From assembly GCF_003434305.1 (NCBI RefSeq), contig NZ_QKKX01000001.1, forward strand, positions 62,001 to 126,000: a DNA stretch of 64,000 nt, written 5' to 3'. Positions 17,997-26,710 of the stretch are shown here, piece by piece. Position 1 is the stretch's first letter. Each line of letters opens with the position of its first letter. This DNA is from Micromonospora sp. MW-13 (GTDB lineage Bacteria; Actinomycetota; Actinomycetes; Mycobacteriales; Micromonosporaceae). The notes beneath the pieces are model-generated. The model was not told the DNA's origin. It saw only the letters and a program-made list of their open reading frames with translations, and made no database searches. Both the position numbers and the translations under genes were made by a program.

Positions 17997-20900
17997 TCAC
18001 GCCTCCAGGTCCGGCAGATTGGTCGGCAGCTGCCCGGCTGCCGCGGCGACCGCGGCGGGGGTGGTGTCCAGGTGGTCCAGCAGCCCGTCGACGTACGACA
18101 CGTCCACCCGGACCTTCTGCACCCGCCCGTCGACGTCGCGCATGACGAACTCGCGGAAGCCGAGCCGGGCGGCCGAGGTGGCGTCCGCGGTTGACAGCGA
18201 GGCCAGTGTCGCCTCGTACCCGTCGTTAACCGGGACGCGGAGCAGCCGCAGCGCCTCGGAGGCGATCTCGGTGTCCTCGGCGATCCGGCCGACGAAGACG
18301 GTGGAGACCAGGTTCTGCACGTCGAGGCCGAGGATGTCCCGAGGGTTCTGCGAGGCGACCAGGGCGGAGAGGTTCCACTTGCGGGAGTCGCGGGCGAGTC
18401 GGACCAGGAAGGACCGGCCGGAGCGCCAACCCTCCATGAAGTGCGCCTCGTCCAGGCCGACCAGCTTCCGGGACGACATCGAACCGCCGTAGCAGCGGCG
18501 CACCGCCAGCCGGTGGGCGGTGTGCAGCATGGGCAGCGCGAGGGCCTCCTCGGCAGACCAGTACTCCCGTTCGATCTTGAGGTCGGGGAGCCGTAGCCCG
18601 GCCATGGTGATCACGGTGAGGGCCGCGTCGGCGCCGAGCAGCCCCTCCGGCGGGCGGCCGAAGAAGAGCATGGCCAGCGGCATCTCGGCCGTGTCCAGCA
18701 GCAGGTTGGCCAGTTCCTTGCCGGCGTCGTCGTCGAGCTGACCCAGGCAGGCGACCACGTCGTCCAGGGTGGACGTCTCCTCGGCCGGCACCTGGCGCAC
18801 GGCGTGCCGGAACAGGGTGGCGGTGGACGCTTCCCGGGCCACCTGCGGCGGCACCAGCATCATGCAGATGTCCTGCACCAGCATGCGCCGCTCGGCGCGG
18901 GCGTTGGAGATCGCGATCTCGAACTCCCGGTCGCCGGTCGCGCCGGCGGTGAACTCGCTGCGCAGCGGCGTCGGGATGAGCGCGTACGGTGCCAGCGTCC
19001 CCTGCTCGGAACCGGTGAGGTTGAGCACCCGCGAGTACGGCCGCAGCTCCGGCATGTTGCACAGTCGGGCCAGCGGCCCGGACGGGTCGAGCAGGGTCAC
19101 CTGCACCCCGCGCCGGGCGGCGAGGTAGCCCAGCGCACCGAGCAGGGTCGACTTGCCACCGCCCGGCTCGGCGACGAAGACCGCGAGCCCGGAGCGTTCC
19201 CGCACCTCCATCGGGAAGTGCAGGTCGAGGAAGACCGGCCGGCGGCAGGTGCCGGCGGTCCGCCCGATCAGGTCGCCCCGCCGGTCGCCCACCGTCGAGG
19301 CGGCCTGTGGCAGCGCGGCGGCCAGCAGGTTGACCGGCATCCGGCGGACGTAGCCGGTGTTGGCAATGGGCTCGCCGGGGATGAACTCCCGGGCCAGCCA
19401 GTCCTGGTTCTTCGGGTGTTGCAGGGAGACGCGCAGCTCCCGGGAGTAGAGCTGGATCAGCCGGCGGGCCCGCTCCAGGCACTCCTCCCGGGTCCGCCCG
19501 CCGACGGCGATCCGGTGCCAGCCGTGCGCCCGGGCCGAGTCGACCGGCAGTCCGGTGGTCATCTCGTCGCCGATCACCAGCGCCCGCTTGGCCAGCCGCT
19601 CCAGCTCGGGCGGGGCGTCGATGCCGTGCTCGGCGTAGTCGAGTTGCTGGGAGCGGATCATCCGCAGCCGGTGCTCGAGGTTGCGGAACGAGTCACCGGA
19701 GCCGAGGATGTCGACCCGGGTGGAGATCTCCATCGGCCAGGGCAGCCGCTCGTGGAAGTGCAGCCAGGGCTCGTGCCGCTCGGGGATCTCCAGCGGCTCC
19801 ATCCGGCCGACCGCCAGCACGGCCACGTGCCGCTCCTCGCCGGTCATCCGGTTGACCAGCTTCACCGTCGACCCGTACGGCGTGCGGTACCGCTCGACCT
19901 GCTCGGTGAGGGCGAGCAGGTCTCCGCGCTCCCACCGGCCGTTGGTGATCGGGGAGAGGGTGCCGGGCGGGGCCATGCACAGCGCGACCGAGCGGTAGAG
20001 CAGCCACTCCAGTTCATGCGCGGTCACCCGCCGCCCGCGCATGCCGAACGCGCCCAGCACCTCGTCGAACTGTTCGACGGTGCGGCCGAGCTTGCGGCGC
20101 TCGCCCTCGGCGACGCCCCGGCCGAACGTGCGCAGCAGCCGCTCGGTGAGCGAGTCGCCGAGCGAGCGCCGGGCGAAGGTGACGCCGAGGTACGTCTGCC
20201 CCTCGGCGTGGTTGACCGAGAGCAGGTGCCGCTGGGCCGCCACCAGGTGGTCGCCCCAGCCGGCGGTGCCCGGCACGTCGGGCAGCGGGGCCGAGGTGTG
20301 CGTGTCGATGGTGCGGGCCCACTCGTCGGCCGGGAAGGGCCGGGTGGTGCGGCGCAGGTGCAGCCGGAAGCCGGCGAGTCCGGCGTACTGCTCGGAGATC
20401 GCGGCGAGCAGCGCCTCCCGCTCGGCGTCCGGCCGGAACGCCCACCGCACCTCGGGCAGCCAGTACCAGGCGGTGACGGTGTTGGGGGTGAAGGTCAGGT
20501 GGCCGGCGATCTCGGTGATGGCCAGCTCGACCGACGGGTCCCGGTCCCCGAACTTGATCTTCGGTGGCCGGACCGGCTTGGCCTGCTTGGCCGGTTTCGC
20601 GGCCTTCCCGGCCTTCTCGGGCCGGGCCGGCTTGCCGCGCCGGTCGACCGCGCGCTGGCGGGGCGGCACGGCCTCCCGGTCGGCCGGTGCCGGCTCGGGC
20701 CCGCGGCGGGTCGCCCGCTCCGGTTCCCGGTGCGGCTCGGCCCGGTGTGGTTCGGGGACCCGGTGCGGGGGCCGCTCGGGCTCCCGGGGGGCGGGCGGCG
20801 CGACGTCGCGCCAGCCGTACGTCTCGTCGTCGGGGTCGGCGACCCGGGCGGCCGGGGGCGGCGGCAGGTCGGGCTCTGCGGTGGGACGGACCGCCGGGAG

Positions 20901-21401
20901 TCGGTCCACCGGCTGCTGGGGGACCCGGGCCCGGTTCTGCGGGGCCGGGGTCGGGGCCGGTGCGGGGGCGCGCTCGACGGGCGAGGGAGACCGCTCGACG
21001 GGGGCCGGCTGCACCTCCGGGCGGGCGGGCGGCGGCACGGCGACCGGCTGTTGGTGGGGGATCGCGGGGAGGTCCCGGCCGGTCGGTCGGGCCGGCGCGG
21101 GCAGCGCGGGCCGGGCCGATCCCGAGAGTGCGCCGCCGAACAGGTCGAGGAACGGCGAGTCGATGTCGGCGTTGTCGGCGACCATCGGCGCGGGCGGCTC
21201 CGGCGCGACCGGGCGCCCCGGGGCGGGACGCGGCGCCTGGAAGACCCCGACCCGGCCGTGACCGGGCGTGGTGGCGAGCGCCGGGTCGAGGGCGACCTCG
21301 TCCAGCTCCTCGTCCAACGGGTAGTTGAACGAGCGCGCACGGTTACCGTGTGGAGCGGTGTGACGTCCTGCCGGGGAACCCGGCGTGGAAGGGTGGCTCA
21401 T
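17997..21401 (-). CDS. VirB4/TraC-like T4SS ATPase
   Basis: 1134 residues, the motor expected of a type IV secretion apparatus. The first 270 or so residues are Pro/Arg-rich and probably disordered. An N-terminal VirB4 domain follows, then the ATPase core with Walker A PGGGKST (Lys750) and Walker B LVGLDEAH (Asp984, Glu985). The sequence ALVASQNPRDILG after Walker B fits the TraC/VirB4 arm. Unlike the FtsK-like protein nearby, all catalytic residues are present, so the engine is probably active. It lies 49 bp after the PrgI-like gene. No VirD4 coupling protein or relaxase is found beside it. Confidence 0.88.
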   Translation of the reverse strand: MSHPSTPGSPAGRHTAPHGNRARSFNYPLDEELDEVALDPALATTPGHGRVGVFQAPRPAPGRPVAPEPPAPMVADNADIDSPFLDLFGGALSGSARPALPAPARPTGRDLPAIPHQQPVAVPPPARPEVQPAPVERSPSPVERAPAPAPTPAPQNRARVPQQPVDRLPAVRPTAEPDLPPPPAARVADPDDETYGWRDVAPPAPREPERPPHRVPEPHRAEPHREPERATRRGPEPAPADREAVPPRQRAVDRRGKPARPEKAGKAAKPAKQAKPVRPPKIKFGDRDPSVELAITEIAGHLTFTPNTVTAWYWLPEVRWAFRPDAEREALLAAISEQYAGLAGFRLHLRRTTRPFPADEWARTIDTHTSAPLPDVPGTAGWGDHLVAAQRHLLSVNHAEGQTYLGVTFARRSLGDSLTERLLRTFGRGVAEGERRKLGRTVEQFDEVLGAFGMRGRRVTAHELEWLLYRSVALCMAPPGTLSPITNGRWERGDLLALTEQVERYRTPYGSTVKLVNRMTGEERHVAVLAVGRMEPLEIPERHEPWLHFHERLPWPMEISTRVDILGSGDSFRNLEHRLRMIRSQQLDYAEHGIDAPPELERLAKRALVIGDEMTTGLPVDSARAHGWHRIAVGGRTREECLERARRLIQLYSRELRVSLQHPKNQDWLAREFIPGEPIANTGYVRRMPVNLLAAALPQAASTVGDRRGDLIGRTAGTCRRPVFLDLHFPMEVRERSGLAVFVAEPGGGKSTLLGALGYLAARRGVQVTLLDPSGPLARLCNMPELRPYSRVLNLTGSEQGTLAPYALIPTPLRSEFTAGATGDREFEIAISNARAERRMLVQDICMMLVPPQVAREASTATLFRHAVRQVPAEETSTLDDVVACLGQLDDDAGKELANLLLDTAEMPLAMLFFGRPPEGLLGADAALTVITMAGLRLPDLKIEREYWSAEEALALPMLHTAHRLAVRRCYGGSMSSRKLVGLDEAHFMEGWRSGRSFLVRLARDSRKWNLSALVASQNPRDILGLDVQNLVSTVFVGRIAEDTEIASEALRLLRVPVNDGYEATLASLSTADATSAARLGFREFVMRDVDGRVQKVRVDVSYVDGLLDHLDTTPAAVAAAAGQLPTNLPDLEA

Positions 21402-21450
21402 GCCACCGCCTCACCCGCGTGCTGCGACCGCCCGATCGGCGTACGCCCGG

Positions 21451-21813
21451 TCATGCCAGTTCCTCCCGGATCCTGATCCGGCTCGCCACCATGCGCGGGT
21501 CGCGCTGCTCGACGGCCGGTTCCCGGGTACGTCGCCAGTCGGTCAGCGCGGTGCGGATCACCATGCGCGCGGGCCGGTCGGGGTCGACGTACCGGAAGAT
21601 GAACGAGGTGCTCACGATGGCGAGGGCGATCTCCCAGGCCGGGAAGAGTTCGACCCGCAACGTGAACAGCCAGTGGATGAACATGTAGAGGGGTACGAGC
21701 AGCATGAACAGGCCGTACTGGGCGTACGGCAGGTGGACGGGCAGGGTGTAGCCGGGCGGCCCGAGGTAGACCAGGCGGGCCCGGTAGATGTCGTCGTCGG
21801 TGCGCAGCCGCAT
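21451..21813 (-). CDS. PrgI/VirB3-like small membrane protein
   Basis: 120 residues with paired hydrophobic helices (YGLFMLLVPLYMFIHWLF and EIALAIVSTSFIFRYV) followed by a basic tail. A small two-helix protein directly upstream of a VirB4-like ATPase is the standard position of VirB3 or PrgI in Gram-positive T4SS operons. The ATG at 21813 lies 10 bp after the VirB2-like gene. The assignment is by size, topology and order. Confidence 0.72.
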   Translation of the reverse strand: MRLRTDDDIYRARLVYLGPPGYTLPVHLPYAQYGLFMLLVPLYMFIHWLFTLRVELFPAWEIALAIVSTSFIFRYVDPDRPARMVIRTALTDWRRTREPAVEQRDPRMVASRIRIREELA

Positions 21814-21823
21814 CTGCCCGCGC

Positions 21824-22138
21824 CTATTCGAAGATCAGGTCGATCAGGTAGTCACCGACGAAGAAGAGTGTTGCCGCCCCGGCGATGAAGGCCAGCCCGA
21901 CGATCGCGATGGCGGAACTGGTCAGCACCTTGGAGATCTCGCCGCGGCTGGCCCGGCCGATGAAGATGACGCCGAGCACGGCCAGCAGGATCGGAGCGAT
22001 CTTGCTGGCGAAGAAGGTGACGATGTTGTTGGTGTCGATGCCCTTGGGCGCCGGCTCGGCGAGTGGAGTCGACGCCAGGGTGTGGAGCACGTGGCTGACG
22101 GCGGACGACGTCGTCTCCATGAGCTCGGTGGCGATCAC
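21824..22138 (-). CDS. VirB2/TrbC-like small membrane protein, first gene of the operon
   Basis: 104 residues. The GTG at 22138 is chosen because GGGGAGG lies 5 nt upstream; much longer in-frame readings exist but overlap folP. The N-terminal 40 residues are polar, then two hydrophobic helices follow (KIAPILLAVLGVIFIGRA and AIAIVGLAFIAGAATLFFVG), the layout of VirB2/TrbC pilin-like subunits. First in the operon, just before the PrgI-like gene, is the expected place. No clear signal-peptide cleavage site is seen. Confidence 0.68.
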   Translation of the reverse strand: MIATELMETTSSAVSHVLHTLASTPLAEPAPKGIDTNNIVTFFASKIAPILLAVLGVIFIGRASRGEISKVLTSSAIAIVGLAFIAGAATLFFVGDYLIDLIFE

Positions 22139-22492
22139 TGGAACCTCCCCATGTCGCGGCCGGCGGAGCCGCGGCGGTGCAGTAGGCAAGCCTGGCGGGA
22201 TGGTGCTCACTCGGCGCAGCGTCGGCGACCCTGCGTCCTTTGCCCACCACGGAGGGTGGTGAGCTTTGGGGGGATTTTTCCCGCTTTGGCCCTCCCTCCA
22301 GGCTTCGCCGTCTCGCTGCTGGGCAATTCCAAAGGGTACGGGCCGCCCCCCTTTGCGACAAGCCGCGAAGAGTCGACCCGGAACGACCCGGACGCCCGAT
22401 CGTACACCTGTTCCAATCCGCTCGTCAGGGGCGGTGCCGGCGCGGTCGACCGGGCCGCCGGGGGCCGCCGGAGCGACCGGTACCGTGCAGTC
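22139..22492. other. Divergent promoter region between the T4SS-like operon and folP
   Basis: 354 bp without a supported gene. It contains two hairpins: CACCAC/GTGGTG at 22245-22261 (5-nt loop), followed on the plus strand by a T5 run at about 22275, and CAAAGGG/CCCTTTG at 22330-22355 (12-nt loop). It must hold the promoter of the minus-strand operon and that of folP, whose -10 box is listed separately. No -35 consensus stands out. Confidence 0.5.
22481..22486 (+). promoter_or_regulatory. -10 box TACCGT of folP
   Basis: TACCGT ends 6 nt before the GTG at 22493 and no ribosome-binding site intervenes. This looks like a leaderless promoter opening the folP-folB-folK run and fixes the folP start. 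Confidence 0.5.
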
Positions 22493-23386
22493 GTGACCGA
22501 TCTGGTGCGGGCGCAGGTCCCGGTGGTGATGGGCGTCCTCAACGTCACGCCCGACTCCTTCTCCGACGGCGGCCGATACGCCGATCTCGACGCCGCCGTC
22601 GCACACGGTGTGCGACTCGCGGCGGACGGTGCGCACCTGGTGGACGTCGGGGGCGAGTCGACCCGCCCCGGTGCCGACCGGGTGGACGCCGGGACCGAGG
22701 CGGCCCGGGTGGTGCCGGTGATCCGACAGCTCGCCGTCGCCGGCGTCCCGGTCAGCATCGACACCAGCCGGGCCCGGGTCGCCGAGGCGGCGCTCTCGGC
22801 GGGGGCCCTGGTGGTCAACGACGTCTCCGGCGGCCTGGCCGACCCCGACATGGCGCGGGTGGTCCGCGACGCCGGCTGTCCCTGGGTGCTGATGCACTGG
22901 CGGGGGCACTCCCGGGGGATGCGCGACCTGGCCCACTACACCGACGTGGTGACCGACGTCCGGACCGAGCTGGCCCAGCGGGTCGACGCGGCGCTGGCCG
23001 CCGGGGTGGCGGCCGACCGGATCGTCGTCGACCCGGGCCTCGGTTTCGCCAAGACCGCCGAGCACAACTGGCAGCTCACCGCCCGCCTGCCCGAGCTGCT
23101 GGCGCTCGGCTTCCCGCTGCTGTTCGGGGCCAGCCGCAAGTCGTACCTGGGCCGGCTGCTCGCCGACGCCGACGGCGTCCCCCGGCCGACCGCCGGGCGG
23201 GAGGCGGCCACCGCGGCCACCAGCCTGCTCGCGGTGGCGGCGGGCGCCTGGGGGGTACGCGTGCACGACGTGCTCGGCACCGTCGACGCGCTGGCCGTCT
23301 GGCGGGCGGCCGGTCGCCCCCGCCTCGTGGCCGACCGGGCCGGCGGGGAGCGGGCCGACGGAATCCAACCGGAGGGGGACCGGTGA
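22493..23386 (+). CDS. folP: Dihydropteroate synthase
   Basis: Condenses p-aminobenzoate with dihydropterin pyrophosphate; the sulfonamide target. 297 residues with the family signatures VMGVLNVTPDSFSDGG and DVGGESTRPGA near the N-terminus and GASRKSYLGRLL in the pterin-binding C-terminal part. The GTG at 22493 is chosen over far-upstream in-frame codons because the conserved core begins 12 residues later and a -10 box sits just before it. Its stop overlaps folB (GTGA). Confidence 0.95.
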   Translation: MTDLVRAQVPVVMGVLNVTPDSFSDGGRYADLDAAVAHGVRLAADGAHLVDVGGESTRPGADRVDAGTEAARVVPVIRQLAVAGVPVSIDTSRARVAEAALSAGALVVNDVSGGLADPDMARVVRDAGCPWVLMHWRGHSRGMRDLAHYTDVVTDVRTELAQRVDAALAAGVAADRIVVDPGLGFAKTAEHNWQLTARLPELLALGFPLLFGASRKSYLGRLLADADGVPRPTAGREAATAATSLLAVAAGAWGVRVHDVLGTVDALAVWRAAGRPRLVADRAGGERADGIQPEGDR

Positions 23387-23862
23387 GCGACCGGAGCACG
23401 GAGCACGACCGGATCACGCTGACCGGCCTGCGGGCGCACGGTCGGCACGGCGTCTACGACTTCGAGCGGGAGCGGGGGCAGGACTTCGTCGTCGACGCCG
23501 TCCTCGAACTGGACCTCGCGCCGGCCGCCCGCTCCGACGACGTGACCGACACGGTGCACTACGGCGAGTTGGCCGACCGGCTGGTGGCGGTGCTCACCGG
23601 GGAGCCGGTCAACCTGATCGAGACGCTCGCCGACCGGCTCCTCGCGATCTGCCTGACCGACCCCCGGGTGCTCCGGGCGACGGTGACCGTGCACAAGCCC
23701 GAGGCCCCGGTCCCGCACGCCTTCACCGACGTCGCGGTGACCATGACCCGGACCCGTCCCGGAGCACCGCCCCGCACGCCCGGCGGCGGTCCGGCGCCGA
23801 CGCGGCAACCACCACGACCGCAACCGGGATCCCCGACCGTCGGGAACGGGGGTGCGGCGTGA
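23383..23862 (+). CDS. folB: Dihydroneopterin aldolase
   Basis: Cleaves dihydroneopterin to 6-hydroxymethyl-dihydropterin and glycolaldehyde. 159 residues; the conserved core runs from ITLTGLRAHGRHGVYDFERE to VTVHKPEAPV, with the active-site region GVYDFER. After about residue 125 there is a Pro/Arg/Gly-rich tail not needed by the family. The GTG start overlaps the folP stop and the stop overlaps the folK start, so folP-folB-folK form one coupled unit. Confidence 0.93.
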   Translation: MSDRSTEHDRITLTGLRAHGRHGVYDFERERGQDFVVDAVLELDLAPAARSDDVTDTVHYGELADRLVAVLTGEPVNLIETLADRLLAICLTDPRVLRATVTVHKPEAPVPHAFTDVAVTMTRTRPGAPPRTPGGGPAPTRQPPRPQPGSPTVGNGGAA

Positions 23863-24386
23863 CCCGCGCCCTGCTCTCCCTCGGCAGCAACCTCGGCGAC
23901 CGGCTGGCCCACCTGCGCTCGGCCGTGGACACCCTAGGCGAGGCGGTGCTGCTGGTCTCCGGCGTCTACGAGACCCCGCCGTGGGGCGACGCGGACCAGC
24001 CGGCGTACCTCAACGCGGTGGCGCTGGTCGAGGACCCGGCGGCAGCCCCGCAGGACTGGCTGGCGCGGGCCCGGGCCGCCGAGCGGCGGGCCGGCCGCGA
24101 GCGCGACCCGCAGCGCCGGTTCGGGCCGCGCACGCTGGACGTCGACGTGGTCGCGGTGTGGGACGACGCGGGCGAACCGGTGCTCAGCGACGACCCCGAG
24201 CTGACCCTGCCGCACCCCCGGGCCCACCTGCGGGCGTTCGTGCTGCGGCCGTGGATCGACATCCAGCCGTACGGGCGGCTGCCCGGGCACGGTTGGCTGA
24301 CCGATCTGCTGAACGCCGAACCGGTGGCCGGTGACGCCCTGGAACTGAGCCCCCGGCCGGATCTGGCGTTAGAGTCGTCGACATGA
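23859..24386 (+). CDS. folK: 2-amino-4-hydroxy-6-hydroxymethyldihydropteridine pyrophosphokinase
   Basis: Transfers pyrophosphate from ATP to hydroxymethyl-dihydropterin, making the folP substrate. 175 residues with LSLGSNLGDR at the N-terminus and the HPPK signature RRFGPRTLDVDVVA, followed by LPHPRAHLRAFVL. The GTG start overlaps folB. The stop TGA overlaps an ATG (24383) that opens an eight-codon mini-ORF running into the next gene. Confidence 0.95.
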   Translation: MTRALLSLGSNLGDRLAHLRSAVDTLGEAVLLVSGVYETPPWGDADQPAYLNAVALVEDPAAAPQDWLARARAAERRAGRERDPQRRFGPRTLDVDVVAVWDDAGEPVLSDDPELTLPHPRAHLRAFVLRPWIDIQPYGRLPGHGWLTDLLNAEPVAGDALELSPRPDLALESST

Positions 24387-24405
24387 GCCAGTGGAGCCGG
24401 CCGGC

Positions 24406-24945
24406 ATGACCCAGGCGCAGTCCCCGCCCCCGCGCGGGACGGACCCCGACCGGTCCAGGATGGGGCCCACCCGCATCTCCACCCTGGTCGTCGCCGGCCT
24501 GGCCGCCGCGGCGGTGGCCTGGCTGCTGATCAGCAGCCTTTACTACAGCGGCATTCCCCGGCTGCCCTGGCTGCCGGTGGTCACGCTGGCCGGGCTGGCG
24601 GTGCTGGAGGCGTATGCGGCGGTCAACACCCGGGGCCGGCTCGAGCGCAAGTCGGGCCGCGAGCCGGTCAACCCGCTGCTGGTGGCCCGGTTCGTGGTGC
24701 TGGCCAAGGCGTCCGCCCTGGCCGGCGCGATCTTCACCGGCTTCTACGCCGGGCTGACCGGGTGGCTCTTCGTGGAGCGCACCCGGGCCGCCACCGAGGA
24801 CCGCCCGGCCGCCGGGGCCGGGCTGCTCGCCTCGCTCGCGCTGGTGGCCGCCGCGCTCTGGCTGGAGCGGGCCTGCCGGGTGCCGGAGCGGCCGGAGGAC
24901 GAGCGCGACGCCGACCACCGGGAGCACCGCCCGGGCCAGCGCTGA
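24406..24945 (+). CDS. DUF3180 family membrane protein
   Basis: 179 residues from the ATG at 24406 (a GTG at 24391 is an alternative) with four hydrophobic helices: ISTLVVAGLAAAAVAWLLI, WLPVVTLAGLAVLEAYAAV, FVVLAKASALAGAIFTGFYAGL and GLLASLALVAAALWL. DUF3180 proteins commonly follow folK in actinobacteria; their role is unknown. It probably belongs to the folate operon's transcript. Confidence 0.85.
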   Translation: MTQAQSPPPRGTDPDRSRMGPTRISTLVVAGLAAAAVAWLLISSLYYSGIPRLPWLPVVTLAGLAVLEAYAAVNTRGRLERKSGREPVNPLLVARFVVLAKASALAGAIFTGFYAGLTGWLFVERTRAATEDRPAAGAGLLASLALVAAALWLERACRVPERPEDERDADHREHRPGQR

Positions 24946-25063
24946 GCGCGGGGGTTACGCCCGGCGCGGCGCGCAGGTACCGTGCCTGGCGACCGGTGAG
25001 CAACGGCCGCCCCGGTCCGCCCGGGTCGGACCCTGCGGCCGTGACCTGGGGAGGGCACGCGTC

Positions 25064-26281
25064 ATGGGGTACGACGATCCGGGCCGCGACGCCCCGGTGC
25101 AGCCCTCGTCGGGCGTGCCCGCAACGGTGTTGGAAAACGTCTTCGACGACCCGGCACACGGCGAGCCGGGGCGGGACCGGGTGGCCGTGCACGTCGCCTG
25201 GGAGTTGGTGCTGGCCGCCGGCCTGGCCGTGCTGACCTGGCTGCTGTGGCGGGACGACCCGGCCGCGCTGCGCGACGACGGCCTGCGGGTCCTGCTGGTC
25301 GATGTGGTGGCGGTGGGGCTGCTCGTCCTGGCCGCCGGCCTGAGCCTGCGGACGGCGGCGGTGAACCTGGCGGTCGGCCCGGTCGCGGTCGCCGCCGCGC
25401 TGCACTTCGCCGAGCAGGGCGACCAGGGGGTCGAGGTCGCGGTGGGCCAGGCCGCGGCGGTGGCCGCCGTCGGCGGGCTGCTCGTGGGGCTGGCCGTGGT
25501 CGTGCTGCACGTGCCGGGCTGGGCGGCGAGCCTGGCCGGCGCGGCCGGCGTGGTGGTCTACATCGAACGGCGGGCCGCGCCGGTCCTCGTGCAGGGCGGT
25601 TACGACCCCCGTGACAGCGCGTTCTACCTCTTCGCCGGCTTCGCCGCAGTGGCGGTGCTCGGCGGCCTGTTCGGGGCGATCCACCCGGTGCGCCGGCTGG
25701 TCGGGCGGTTCCGGGCGGTGGCCGACCCGGCCCGCCGCCGGGGCGGGGCGGCCGGTGCCGTCGTCGTGGTCGCGTTCGTGCTGTCCACCGTCCTCGCCAT
25801 GCTGGCCGGCGTCCTGATCGCCAGCAACGGCACCGGGCCGGTCGTCCCGACCGAGGGACTGGGCTGGACGGTGCTCGCCGTGGGCACCGCGCTGCTCGCT
25901 GGCACCAGCGCGTACGGCCGGCGGGGCGGGATCTTCGGGACCCTGTTCGCGGTCAGCCTGATCACCGTCCTGCTCGCCTGGTCCGAGGCCCGGGGCTGGC
26001 AGGTCAGCCGGTGGGCGGTGGGCGCGGCCGCGCTCGGCGTCGGCCTGGTGGTCACCCGGCTCGTCGAGGCGTACGGGCGGCCCCGGTCGGCGGGTGCGGA
26101 CGCGGAGACCCGTCCGAGCGGCGACGGCACCATCAGCTCCGGCTGGTCGGTGCCCCGGCCGGCGCCGGTCGAGGACTGGCCGCCCGCCCTGCCCACCCGG
26201 TCCGACGACACGCCCACCGACCCCTGGGACGCGTCCCGCTGGGACACCCGTCCCCGGCACTGGGACGGCGGCGACCGCTGA
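25064..26281 (+). CDS. Polytopic membrane protein resembling sugar-type ABC permeases (RbsC-like)
   Basis: 405 residues with about eight to ten hydrophobic helices between residues 45 and 335. The later part (TVLAMLAGVLIASNGTGP, then LAVGTALLAGTSAYGRRGGIFGTLF) follows the pattern of BPD_transp_2 permeases such as RbsC. The N-terminal and C-terminal tails are polar and Asp/Trp/Pro-rich. No ATPase or binding-protein gene adjoins it, so it is an orphan or has a different job. The ATG at 25064 follows the purine-rich GGGGAGGG with good spacing. Confidence 0.65.
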   Translation: MGYDDPGRDAPVQPSSGVPATVLENVFDDPAHGEPGRDRVAVHVAWELVLAAGLAVLTWLLWRDDPAALRDDGLRVLLVDVVAVGLLVLAAGLSLRTAAVNLAVGPVAVAAALHFAEQGDQGVEVAVGQAAAVAAVGGLLVGLAVVVLHVPGWAASLAGAAGVVVYIERRAAPVLVQGGYDPRDSAFYLFAGFAAVAVLGGLFGAIHPVRRLVGRFRAVADPARRRGGAAGAVVVVAFVLSTVLAMLAGVLIASNGTGPVVPTEGLGWTVLAVGTALLAGTSAYGRRGGIFGTLFAVSLITVLLAWSEARGWQVSRWAVGAAALGVGLVVTRLVEAYGRPRSAGADAETRPSGDGTISSGWSVPRPAPVEDWPPALPTRSDDTPTDPWDASRWDTRPRHWDGGDR

Positions 26282-26374
26282 CGCCCCGCCCGCCCGGCGC
26301 GGCGGGCGCCCGCCCGGTGACTGCCGACGCCCGGCCAGCGCCGCGTCCGCCGCGCCGCCGGTGATCTCGGCGGT

Positions 26375-26380
26375 TAGGCT
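26375..26380 (+). promoter_or_regulatory. -10 box TAGGCT before the 26388 gene
   Basis: TAGGCT is followed by 7 nt and then the ATG at 26388, with no ribosome-binding site between: a typical leaderless arrangement that recurs across this window. Confidence 0.5.
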
Positions 26381-26387
26381 CGGCGGC

Positions 26388-26696
26388 ATGACCGAGACAC
26401 CTTCCACCGGTACCGGCAGGCACACGTTCGAGGAGTTGGACGCGCTCTCCACCGAGGAGTTGCGGGAGCGGGCGTTCGCGCTGGCCCGGGAGCGTCGCGA
26501 CGTCGCGTTCTTCTGGTCGGTGCTGCGCCACCTGCCCAACGCCGACGAGGCCGCCGCGCTGGACGGTGCGCCGAACTCGGTCGGCCCGACCATCGACGAG
26601 GCGTCCGCGCTGTGGCGGGAGCTGACCGGGCACGGCTACGAGGAGTCGGCGCCGCTGCTGCGGGCCAAGTTCATCGACTACCTGATGAAGCCCTAG
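26388..26696 (+). CDS. Conserved-looking small soluble protein, 102 residues
   Basis: Starts at the ATG at 26388 just after a TAGGCT -10 box. The product is acidic and helical (FEELDALSTEELRERAFALARERRDVAFFWSVLRHLPN), without membrane segments. The clean start signal and even codon use support a real gene. I do not recognise a named family; function unknown. Confidence 0.65.
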   Translation: MTETPSTGTGRHTFEELDALSTEELRERAFALARERRDVAFFWSVLRHLPNADEAAALDGAPNSVGPTIDEASALWRELTGHGYEESAPLLRAKFIDYLMKP

Positions 26697-26710
26697 CCGG
26701 GGCGACCGTG

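Noticed and set aside
18804..21476. 890-codon plus-strand frame over the VirB4-like gene
   Set aside because: Shadow of a gene with Walker motifs; composition is typical antisense GC bias.
13152..22138. Calling the T4SS-like block a complete integrative conjugative element
   Set aside because: No integrase, excisionase, relaxase, coupling protein, replication gene, tRNA target or direct repeats are seen at its edges.
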